Source: Streptomyces regalis
Lineage (GTDB): Bacteria > Actinomycetota > Actinomycetes > Streptomycetales > Streptomycetaceae
Assembly: GCF_001509475.1 (NCBI RefSeq)
Contig: NZ_LLZG01000361.1
Coordinates: 15,300-79,299 of the forward strand
DNA length: 64,000 nt
Reading direction: 5' to 3'
A program made the translations under genes and the position numbers. The first letter of the stretch is position 1. Each line of letters starts with the position of its first letter. This document shows positions 57,801 to 64,000 of this stretch, piece after piece. The notes under the pieces were generated by a model, which saw only the letters and a program-made list of their open reading frames with translations, was not told the origin of the DNA and did not search any database.

Positions 57801-57872
57801 CTGCACCTGGTCCACCGCCTCGATCCCACTGTGCGGGTCTCCCCCGTCACGCTGACCGTGGAGGGCCGGTAA
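54807..57872 (+). CDS. lanM: class II lanthipeptide synthetase LanM1
   Basis: 1021 residues from GTG 54807 (GGAG nine bases upstream). The N-terminal DUF4135 kinase-like dehydratase has LVYKPR (Lys 237) and ARDMHFEN (Asp 309, His 311, Asn 314), equivalent to the phosphorylation/elimination residues of CylM. The C-terminal LanC cyclase has zinc ligands Cys 889 (GWCHGATG) and Cys 934-His 935 (TWCHGDLGN). It dehydrates Ser/Thr and adds Cys to form rings. Two-peptide systems usually have one LanM per precursor. Its gene follows the precursors, but which it serves cannot be seen. Confidence 0.95.
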   Translation: MTSPALYYPEFDSVEIEETISPLAEFDREILSAVHKGGAHRAASVGEARASAAEWADRSEDYPFQRVIRTMAASLAEREPISSFLDSPAVWDLFDDPRTALHQILGRAESRLRETCTRALVAAVNHAREKGLLTGTDPAERYASFVERATRTSFAEAGGVDFPVLHGVVPTILRNEADSIMEMCCRLGADRRAIAAAFGIAETDRIVSLGLSEGDTHHHGRSVSVVRFASGKHLVYKPRDVSCEAAYERLAGELNRRLGTRLVAAAVLKRDGYGYVEFIDTEDVSDRSGDFMEASGELAAVLYLLNARDMHFENIVPTRRGPVPIDLETILHPARIHRGPTPEAPGNAFETIAQSVYGIGILPLVMVGKKATAGHVDLGFLGDQGQGNSPFKSMQFEEPFTDRVRLVLREQEAQPRRTVVSTLTEDEVHALGERMTDGFTRVFRAVLEDRETFAGLLRETVADVRVRYVHNPTVLYAQTMRMTSGARALADHDVYAALLKRVAIPSKTSDRQIVRSEMRQLAERDIPYFTVASTSVVLQDGDGAEVASFPESPLERALAKVRAMTEFDLQEQLRLIHSAFACRFPDNHLAAALPAAPDTERAGTAPGAGSDPCADGTAAALAARLCDRLIASSLPDKYAHLPRTWIGPLASAQVGRPWPPTVLGYDLYTGRVGPALALAAAGRVLGRDDYREQATQIFSTTADILARERYEKRSIEQAGFAGYTGMAGILFALTAAGRLLDRDDWVSAAQGAVPLVLGQLRALPQAELPLDVISGVAGVLSCVAEIGGEHGAQAVAELTSLLTAGLPRDGREPAGPARAALEQSGYAHGIAGLLHVLCRAHPLLPADGRPAVESAAAYLAGRLDGFFDRAENNWFSNVATPTSFSTGWCHGATGISLALDAYAGLSGDPDAARKRDMAVGNLLRHGFGRNLTWCHGDLGNHDALTALAARTQDPVLREARTAVEDRWLRPEVFERKLADTRSRYAHTSSLMVGWAGVVLHLVHRLDPTVRVSPVTLTVEGR

Positions 57873-57874
57873 CC

Positions 57875-60082
57875 ATGCGGTTCACCAGCCGGCGCGGACA
57901 CGCGCGCCGCATGCCGACGATCACCCAGATGTCGCAGACCGAGTGCGGGCTCTGCTGCTGCGTCGCCCTGCTGCGGTACTACGGGCGGGACGAGGACGTC
58001 TCCAGTGCCCGCGCCGACATGGAGGCGGGCCGGGACGGGCTGAGTGCCGGACAGCTGGCGCGGTTCCTGCGCTCGCGCGGTATGGACGCCAAGCTGTACC
58101 GCTCCAAGGGCGTCGAGGCGCTGGAGCACTTCACCGCGCCGGTCATCCTCTACTGGGAGGACTACCACTTCGTCGTACTGGAGCGGTTCGACGGCCGCAA
58201 CGCGGTCGTGATGGACCCGGCCGTGGGGCGGCGCCGACTGACCCGCGCGGAGCTGGAAGCCGGTTACAGCGGTGTCGTGCTGACCGCGGAAGTGGGCCCG
58301 GACTTCGAACGCAGCCGGCGCGGCCCGCTCGCCGACTGGCAGGCGATGCCGCTGTTCGCGCAGGGCTCCCGCAAACGCATCGCGCTGGTGGCGCTGCTCT
58401 CCCTCGGCGGCTATGCGGCGGTGCTGGGCATCCCCATGCTCACCGAATGGGCGGTGGACCGGTACGCGCGCTGGCAGGGCCTGACCGACCTCATGCTGGT
58501 CCTGCTGATCATCGGGGGCGTGGCGGCCGGGTACTTCCTGCTGCAGCTCATCCGCGTGGCCGTGCTGTCGTCGGTGGTCGCCCTGCTGGGCCGGCACCTG
58601 ATGACGCACACGTTCACCAGGCTGCTCTCGCTGCCGTACAAGTTCTTCACCACGCGCCAGCCCGGCGAGCTGCTCTTCCGGCTCAACAGCGTGAACGCGA
58701 TCCGGGACCTGCTGTCCTCACGCGTGGCGCAGGGCGTCCTGGACTTCGGCACCCTGCTGTGTGTGACCGGGTACCTGTTCGTCGTCGAGTGGCGGCTGGC
58801 CCTGATCGCGCTGGCTCTGTTCGGTCTGAACGCGGCCTACCTCGTCAAGACACGCGTCCGGGTGCTGGAGACCGTCGACGCGGAGCTGAGCCAGCTCAGC
58901 AGGAGCCAGTCCACCCAGCTGGACGCCATCGTGTCGATCCCGACGATCAAGATGGGCGGCTACGCCGACGAGTTCGTCGAGAGCTGGAGCAAGGTGTACG
59001 GCTCCTCGCTGGAGGCGATGAAGGCCCGGATGCGGCTCCAGCAGGGCCGGATCGCGGGGGTCGCCACCGCCACGCAGATGTTCGGCCCGGTCGTGCTGCT
59101 GCTGTGCAGCCTGTACTTCGTCGGCCGCGGGCAGATCTCCCTGGGCGGTGCCATCGCCGTTCAGGCGGTGGCGGGCACGTACTTCGCGCTGTCGACCTCG
59201 GTCTTCCAGACGTACACCGAGTTCAGTGAGGCGTCGCGGTACATGGCACGGCTGAACGACATCACGAGGACGCCGCCGGAGCCGGACGGCGGGCCGCTGA
59301 AGGAGCTCCCCAGCACGTCGATCAGCCTGCACGACGTCAGCTTCCGGTACACCAGGCACAGCGACTTCGTCGTGCGGGACGTGTCGATGGACATCCCGGC
59401 CGGCTCGCGTGTCGCGCTCGTCGGCGCCTCCGGCTCGGGCAAGAGCACGCTCGGACGGGTCATCTGCGGACTGTACGAACCGACCGTGGGCACCGTGCGG
59501 TTCGGCGGCCGCGACGCCTGCGAGTACGACCGCGACGCGCTGCGCCGGACCATCGGCTACATCCCCCAGGAAGTGCACCTGCACAACCGCACCATCCTGG
59601 AGAACCTGACGATGGGCCAGGACATCCCCGAGGAGACGGTGCGCGAGTACTGCGCCGGCGTCGGCATCCTCGACTTCCTGAACGACCTGCCGATGGGGCT
59701 CAAGACCCTGGTGTCCGAGTTGGGGGCGAACTTCTCCGGCGGCCAGCGCCAGCGGCTCGCGATCGTCCGCGCGCTGCTCCAGCGGCCCTCGATCCTCGTC
59801 CTCGACGAGGCGACCGCCTCCCTCGACACCGTCAACGAACGCCGGGTCGCCGAGATCATCGAGGACATCGGCGCCACCCAGATCATCATCGCCCACCGCC
59901 TGGCGACGATCCGGTCGGCGGACCACATCTACGTCTTCGACGACGGCCGGATCGTCGAACACGGAAGCCACACCGAGCTGTTGAACGGAGGGTCTGTGTA
60001 CGCGGACCTGTACGCGGAGAAGCCTGAGCCGCGCGACGAGGCCCTGGCCGTCGCCTCCCTGGTGGGAGGGGAGCGGGCATGA
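57875..60082 (+). CDS. lanT: C39-peptidase ABC exporter (LanT type)
   Basis: 735 residues from ATG 57875, three bases after LanM1. The peptidase C39 domain (1-150) has QTECGLCC (Cys 24), YHFVVLERF (His 98) and MDPAVGR (Asp 114). Six membrane helices follow (about 165-450), then an ABC ATPase with Walker A GASGSGKST (517-525), FSGGQRQRLAIVRAL and ILVLDEATASLD. It cleaves leaders after GG/GA and exports the peptides. All catalytic residues are present. Confidence 0.95.
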   Translation: MRFTSRRGHARRMPTITQMSQTECGLCCCVALLRYYGRDEDVSSARADMEAGRDGLSAGQLARFLRSRGMDAKLYRSKGVEALEHFTAPVILYWEDYHFVVLERFDGRNAVVMDPAVGRRRLTRAELEAGYSGVVLTAEVGPDFERSRRGPLADWQAMPLFAQGSRKRIALVALLSLGGYAAVLGIPMLTEWAVDRYARWQGLTDLMLVLLIIGGVAAGYFLLQLIRVAVLSSVVALLGRHLMTHTFTRLLSLPYKFFTTRQPGELLFRLNSVNAIRDLLSSRVAQGVLDFGTLLCVTGYLFVVEWRLALIALALFGLNAAYLVKTRVRVLETVDAELSQLSRSQSTQLDAIVSIPTIKMGGYADEFVESWSKVYGSSLEAMKARMRLQQGRIAGVATATQMFGPVVLLLCSLYFVGRGQISLGGAIAVQAVAGTYFALSTSVFQTYTEFSEASRYMARLNDITRTPPEPDGGPLKELPSTSISLHDVSFRYTRHSDFVVRDVSMDIPAGSRVALVGASGSGKSTLGRVICGLYEPTVGTVRFGGRDACEYDRDALRRTIGYIPQEVHLHNRTILENLTMGQDIPEETVREYCAGVGILDFLNDLPMGLKTLVSELGANFSGGQRQRLAIVRALLQRPSILVLDEATASLDTVNERRVAEIIEDIGATQIIIAHRLATIRSADHIYVFDDGRIVEHGSHTELLNGGSVYADLYAEKPEPRDEALAVASLVGGERA

Positions 60083-62913
60083 CCAAGCCGCATGTGGCGA
60101 TCCCCGCCTTCCTGCCCTTCTACCGCCATCTCTCCCCGCGCCGCGGCGTGGAGTCCGCACTGCGCGACCTGATCGCCCCGCTGACGGGTCCCGAGCACCT
60201 CGACACGGTGCTCGACCAGGTCTGGGAGGGCCTGATCGGCACGGTGGAGTCCCAGGCGTTCCGCGCGCTGATCGGTGAGTTCCACACGTTCCGCGAGGAG
60301 CACGGGCTGCCGATGAGCGCCGACAGCGACGAGGCGCTCGGCCGCTTCGGCGACCACCTGGAGGACCCCGCCGTATGCCGGCGTGTCCTCGACACGTACC
60401 CGGTGTTGCACGAGCGTCTGGACACGATGCTCGCCAACTCCCTCGACGCGTACGAGGAGTTGTTCACCGCGTTCGGCACCGACCGCGCGACGCTCACCGC
60501 CGCGGGCCTGCTGCCGGACCCGACGGCAGGCCCGCGCCTGACCGGGCTGTTCCTCACCGGATCCGACCTGCACAACGGCAACCGCCAGGTGGTCGGGGTC
60601 CACCTGTCCGACGGCACGCGGCTGGTCTACAAGCCGCGCGCCCTGGTCGCCGACGCCTTCGTGCGCGATCTGTACGCCGCCGCCGAGCCGCACCTGAAGC
60701 ACTCGCTGCGCGACTGCCTGCCCGCGTCCGTGACCGTCGGCTCCCACGGCTGGCAGCAGTTCGTGCGCCCCGAACCCATGGCGAGCGCGGACCAGGCGGC
60801 CCGGTACTTCTACCGGTTCGGCGCCCTCTGCACGATCTTCGGCGCGATCGGCGCCTCGGACCTGCACGACGAGAACCTGCTGGCCTGCGGCGAGCATCCC
60901 TGCGTCATCGACACCGAGACCATGGTCCGGCCCGACGCCGGCGTCGACAACGACTCGCTGCCGCACGTCCTGCTGAACCAGATGAAGCTGTCGGCCGCCT
61001 CGACCATGCTCGTGCCGATGGTGAACCCGACCTCGCCCATCGACGTCCTGATGGCGGGCGTCGGCATCGCCGACGAGCAGCCGTCGAGCATGACCCGGTC
61101 GGTGATCCGGGACAACGGCACCGACCGGATATCCGTCGGCCGCGAGCCGTTCACCTACCGTCACGGCGGCAACGTGCCCCGGATCGGGGACACGGCCCTG
61201 TCGGCGACGGACCACTTCTCCGCCATCCTGGCGGGCAGCACCGACGCCCTCGCCTTCGTCCGCTCGGACACGATCGGCAAGGTGCTCGACAGCTACCCGG
61301 ACATGCCGGTGCGCTTCCTGGTGCGCTCGACCATGGTCTACGGCAGGTTCATCGACGCCTCGACCCACCCGAAGTACCTGGGCCGGCCCGAGGACGAGGA
61401 GCGGCTGTTCGGCCTGCTGGGCAAGTTCCCGGACTACCTGTCCACGCAGGGCGCCGCGTTCGTGGCCACCGCGGAGCGCGCGTCGCTGCGCACCGGGAAC
61501 GTCCCGTACTTCATCTCCCGCGGCGACTCCACCGAGCTGGCCACCCTCACCGCCCGCTTCCCGGACGTCTACCGGACCTCGCCGCTGGACAACGCGCGGC
61601 GCGGGGTGGCCCTCAACGCCCGGCGCTCCGACACCTACCACCAGTTCCTGCTGGAGGAGTGCTTCGCCGAACTGCACGACGAGGCCTCCCCCGCCGGGCT
61701 CTCCGCGACGGGCGTGTTCGCACCGGCCCTGCGCGACGCACCCGGTCCGGGCACCTGGTGGCGCGGCATCGCCCGCAGCATCGCCGATGTCAGCGTGTCC
61801 CACGACACCCCCGACGGCCCGGAGCTCGGCTGGGTGTGCGGCATCGGGCCCGACCGGGGCACCACCACCCTCACCCCCGGCCACTACGTCTCCTTCCACG
61901 ACTCCGGCGGCATCGTCACGTTCCTGCGGGCCGCCGCCCGCCTCGACGGCGGCCTGCACGAGGTCTCCCGCGCGGCCGACCGAGGCCTGAGCACGCTGCT
62001 CGCCGCATACGGCGAGGGCCTGATGCAGACCCCGGAGTCGGTGTTCACCGGCGCCTCCTCGCTGCTGCTCGCACGGCCGGACCGGACGGACGCCGACTGG
62101 CTGGACGCAACCCTGGACCGGATCGCCGAACGGGCCGCCGCAGGCACCCTCGACACCGACCTGGGCAACGGCCCCGCCGGCCCGCTCATGGTGCTGCTGT
62201 CGCGCATGGAGCGGGGCGAGCTCCCGTCGGACGGCTACGACGAGAAGCACCTCGCCCAGCTGCGCGACCACACCCTCGACCACCTGGCGAACCCCCGCAC
62301 TGCCGCCTGGTACGACGTCGCCCACGGCGAACTCGGCCTGCGCTGGGCCGCCTCCCGCATCGGCCGTGTGCTGGGCGACGCACGCCTCGCGGCGGAGTCC
62401 GCCGACTGGCTCACCCAGCGCATCGGCCAGGCCGAACGGCCTGCCGTGCCCGGCTGGTGCAAGGGCGCCGCGGGGCTGCTGCTGTCCGCGGCGGAGATCC
62501 TGACCACGGCCGGGCGCACGGACCTGCTGTCCGGCGCCCGCCTCACGGCCCTGGTGGACGAGGCGACCCGGCTCCCCGAAGGACGCGCCGTCGACCTGTC
62601 CGTCTGCCACGGCAGCAGCGGCGTCGTCCAGTCCCTGATCGCCGCCGCCCGCATCCTGGACGACCCGTCGCTGGTGGACCAGGCGCGGGCCTACCAGGAG
62701 CGGGTCCTGCAGCACGCGCGCCGGTACGGCTTCTGCACCGGTGTCGCGGGACGGAGCTCCCTGCTCGGCTACATGCTCGGCTGGTCCGGCGCGGGCCACA
62801 CGGACCTGCTGCTGCACAACGCCACGACGGCCGGCGCCGGTACCGGTACCGGTGCCGGTGCCGGGTGGGGCGTCCCGGTGGCGTTCACGAGCGACCCGCA
62901 CGGAAAGGACTGA
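60079..62913 (+). CDS. lanM: class II lanthipeptide synthetase LanM2
   Basis: 944 residues, ATG 60079 overlapping the LanT stop (ATGA). Dehydratase motifs LVYKPRALVAD and GASDLHDENLL (Asp 261, His 263, Asn 266). Cyclase zinc ligands Cys 794 (GWCKGAAG) and Cys 843-His 844 (SVCHGSSG). It lacks close identity with LanM1 in the segments compared, consistent with dedicated enzymes for the alpha and beta peptides. A Gly/Ala/Thr-rich tail ends the protein. Confidence 0.95.
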   Translation: MTKPHVAIPAFLPFYRHLSPRRGVESALRDLIAPLTGPEHLDTVLDQVWEGLIGTVESQAFRALIGEFHTFREEHGLPMSADSDEALGRFGDHLEDPAVCRRVLDTYPVLHERLDTMLANSLDAYEELFTAFGTDRATLTAAGLLPDPTAGPRLTGLFLTGSDLHNGNRQVVGVHLSDGTRLVYKPRALVADAFVRDLYAAAEPHLKHSLRDCLPASVTVGSHGWQQFVRPEPMASADQAARYFYRFGALCTIFGAIGASDLHDENLLACGEHPCVIDTETMVRPDAGVDNDSLPHVLLNQMKLSAASTMLVPMVNPTSPIDVLMAGVGIADEQPSSMTRSVIRDNGTDRISVGREPFTYRHGGNVPRIGDTALSATDHFSAILAGSTDALAFVRSDTIGKVLDSYPDMPVRFLVRSTMVYGRFIDASTHPKYLGRPEDEERLFGLLGKFPDYLSTQGAAFVATAERASLRTGNVPYFISRGDSTELATLTARFPDVYRTSPLDNARRGVALNARRSDTYHQFLLEECFAELHDEASPAGLSATGVFAPALRDAPGPGTWWRGIARSIADVSVSHDTPDGPELGWVCGIGPDRGTTTLTPGHYVSFHDSGGIVTFLRAAARLDGGLHEVSRAADRGLSTLLAAYGEGLMQTPESVFTGASSLLLARPDRTDADWLDATLDRIAERAAAGTLDTDLGNGPAGPLMVLLSRMERGELPSDGYDEKHLAQLRDHTLDHLANPRTAAWYDVAHGELGLRWAASRIGRVLGDARLAAESADWLTQRIGQAERPAVPGWCKGAAGLLLSAAEILTTAGRTDLLSGARLTALVDEATRLPEGRAVDLSVCHGSSGVVQSLIAAARILDDPSLVDQARAYQERVLQHARRYGFCTGVAGRSSLLGYMLGWSGAGHTDLLLHNATTAGAGTGTGAGAGWGVPVAFTSDPHGKD

Positions 62914-62918
62914 TCCCA

Positions 62919-63893
62919 GTGCGGCACTCCATACTCCTGCCCATCGGCGCCTCCCGGCCCGAGCAGGTGATCCCCTTCGCGAACCTGGTGAAGTGGGCCG
63001 GGGCCGCGCGGCTGTGGCAGGGGCAGGGCATGCTCCTCGACAGCCACCAAGTGGCCGGCTGGCTCGCGGGCGCCGGCATCCGGGTGCCCTGCGGCTTCGG
63101 CGTCTCCCTGATGCCGTACCGCTCCCCGTACCAGGCGGCCATCGAGGCCAGGTCCGTGGCGCTGGCCACCGGACAGGACGTCGTCGCGGGCTTCGGCCCC
63201 GGTTCGCTCGCCGCCCAGGCGGGCGCCCTGGGCAAGCCGTACGCGAGCCAGCTCGGCGCGTGCCGCGAGTACGTCGGCATCGTGCGATCCCTGCTCGACG
63301 GGCAGATCGCGGACGTCCCCGGCGACCACTTCCGCGTTCGGGCGAAGCTGGTCGACTACCACCGCCCGCCGGTGTCGATCGGCCTCGGTGTGCTCCGGGA
63401 GAGGATGGCCGAGCTCGCCGGTGAGGTGGCGGACGTCGCGATCACCTGGATGGCGTCGGCCTCGTACGTCGACGAGGTGCTCCTGCCCGCCCTGCACGGG
63501 GCCGAGGAGCGCACCCTGCCCGACCCGGTGAAGGTCACCGCCGTCGTCCCCGTGGCCCTCGCCGCTCCCGGCCGCAAGGTGTCCGACCTGGTGAACGCCG
63601 CCTGCGGCACGCACATCCAGTACCCGCACTACCAGGCTGCGCTGCGACGCGCCGGCATCGCGGTGACCGGCGACGGCGATCCCTCCGACGCGGTGAAACT
63701 CGTGGACGGCGGTGCCTTCCTCTACGGAACGCCCCAGGAAATCCACGAACGACTCGCGCAGTACCGCGCGCTCGGCGTCGACGAGGTCGTCCTCAACGCC
63801 TCCGGGGTCGGCAACACCCTCGGCCCGCGCGCCGCGGCACAGGACCTGCTGGCCATCCTCAACGCGGCGCCGGAAGGGGGCCGACGGTCGTGA
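62919..63893 (+). CDS. LLM-class F420/flavin-dependent oxidoreductase, candidate LanJ reductase
   Basis: 324 residues from GTG 62919, six bases after LanM2 (GGAAAGGA upstream). Luciferase-like TIM barrel: HSILLPIGASRPEQVIPFANLVKWAGAARLWQGQ, QDVVAGFGPGSLAAQAGALGKPYASQLGACREYVGIVRSLLDGQ (phosphate/F420-binding region), VSIGLGVLRERMAELAGEVADVAITWMAS. F420-dependent members of this fold reduce dehydroalanine to D-Ala in some lanthipeptides (LanJ-C type). Position in the operon makes that the best guess; a tailoring oxidation elsewhere is possible. Confidence 0.8.
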   Translation: MRHSILLPIGASRPEQVIPFANLVKWAGAARLWQGQGMLLDSHQVAGWLAGAGIRVPCGFGVSLMPYRSPYQAAIEARSVALATGQDVVAGFGPGSLAAQAGALGKPYASQLGACREYVGIVRSLLDGQIADVPGDHFRVRAKLVDYHRPPVSIGLGVLRERMAELAGEVADVAITWMASASYVDEVLLPALHGAEERTLPDPVKVTAVVPVALAAPGRKVSDLVNAACGTHIQYPHYQAALRRAGIAVTGDGDPSDAVKLVDGGAFLYGTPQEIHERLAQYRALGVDEVVLNASGVGNTLGPRAAAQDLLAILNAAPEGGRRS

Positions 63894-64000
63894 CTGTTCG
63901 TCTGTACGACACCAGTGCCCGGCAGATCCGTGACTTCACCCCGCTCACGCCGGGCTGTGTCTCGATCTACCTCTGTGGCGCCACCGTGCAGGCCGCGCCG
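63890..64000 (+). CDS. cysteinyl-tRNA synthetase-like protein (5' end only)
   Basis: GTG 63890 overlaps the reductase stop (GTGA), so translation is coupled. The visible 37 residues (VTVRLYDTSARQIRDFTPLT...VSIYLCGATVQAAP) match the N-terminus of CysS/MshC proteins, with the zinc-ligand Cys in YLCGATVQ. It may be a second CysS or a MshC-like ligase within the lanthipeptide operon. The rest lies outside the window, so the choice is open. Confidence 0.75.
   Translation, partial: MTVRLYDTSARQIRDFTPLTPGCVSIYLCGATVQAAP

Noticed and set aside
59929..62901. 990-codon open frame on the minus strand
   Set aside because: Antisense shadow of LanM2, whose dehydratase and cyclase motifs are intact on the plus strand.
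1..64000. CRISPR array
   Set aside because: No regularly spaced identical repeats with unique spacers were seen; the 87-bp coding repeat and the clt-like motifs do not fit.

Overview
The window is chromosomal DNA from a Streptomyces-like actinomycete. GC content and third-position GC are very high, GTG starts and 4-bp stop/start overlaps are common, and the gene set includes the linked sporulation sigma factors SigF and SigN, TadA with its associated protein, uracil phosphoribosyltransferase, HdeD and F420-type oxidoreductases. The backbone around 30.6-43.2 kb reads like the conserved Streptomyces sigF/sigN neighbourhood. Three accessory blocks interrupt or flank it.

Region 1 (1-6.2 kb). A secreted lipase (partial) lies beside an iron-linked locus. 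A 19-bp iron box sits between a siderophore-interacting reductase (+) and a leftward, overlapping operon of penicillin acylase, siderophore-type N-acetyltransferase, DUF985 cupin and short-chain dehydrogenase. The acylase has an in-frame amber codon. The dehydrogenase carries two frame lesions, one of them coinciding with a 26-bp palindromic repeat.

Region 2 (6.2-30.4 kb). An integrated element of about 24.2 kb lies between 13-bp direct repeats and has split an HhH-GPD DNA-repair gene. Its left half (integrase and XRE repressor diverging from an Xis-like gene, then a Toprim/AAA primase-helicase, a small-terminase-like protein and a 1323-residue tape-measure-like protein) resembles a phage satellite. 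Its right half (TraB/FtsK-type translocase, SpdB-like membrane proteins, many small overlapping genes on the minus strand) is that of an actinomycete integrative conjugative element. A cluster of CGAAACCGG repeats just downstream of traB looks like a transfer locus (clt).

Region 3 (30.4-43.5 kb). Conserved chromosome: HdeD protein, a LytR_C protein, upp, tadA, tRNA-Ser(CGA), sigF, sigN, a lipoprotein, and a MarR regulator with an MFS pump that carries C-terminal Cna-B-like domains. A yceI-like gene is broken by a frameshift and by a solo TnpB element.

Region 4 (44.0-52.5 kb). An accessory island: tnpB, an XRE/TPR regulator, a frameshifted HATPase, a radical SAM/SPASM enzyme followed directly by a 43-residue candidate RiPP precursor ending in GCGNDNPY, an APH-fold kinase and several orphan genes.

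Region 5 (52.6-64 kb). After a PPOX oxidoreductase and a TetR regulator comes a class II two-peptide lanthipeptide cluster: an alpha precursor (mersacidin/haloduracin-alpha type), a beta precursor (haloduracin-beta type), LanM1, a C39-peptidase ABC exporter, LanM2, an LLM/F420-type reductase that may act as a LanJ, and the start of a cysteinyl-tRNA synthetase-like gene translationally coupled to it.

The clearest candidates for new biology are the mosaic satellite/conjugative element with its orphan tape-measure protein, the radical SAM RiPP pair, and the lanthipeptide cluster with a putative F420 reductase and a CysS paralogue.
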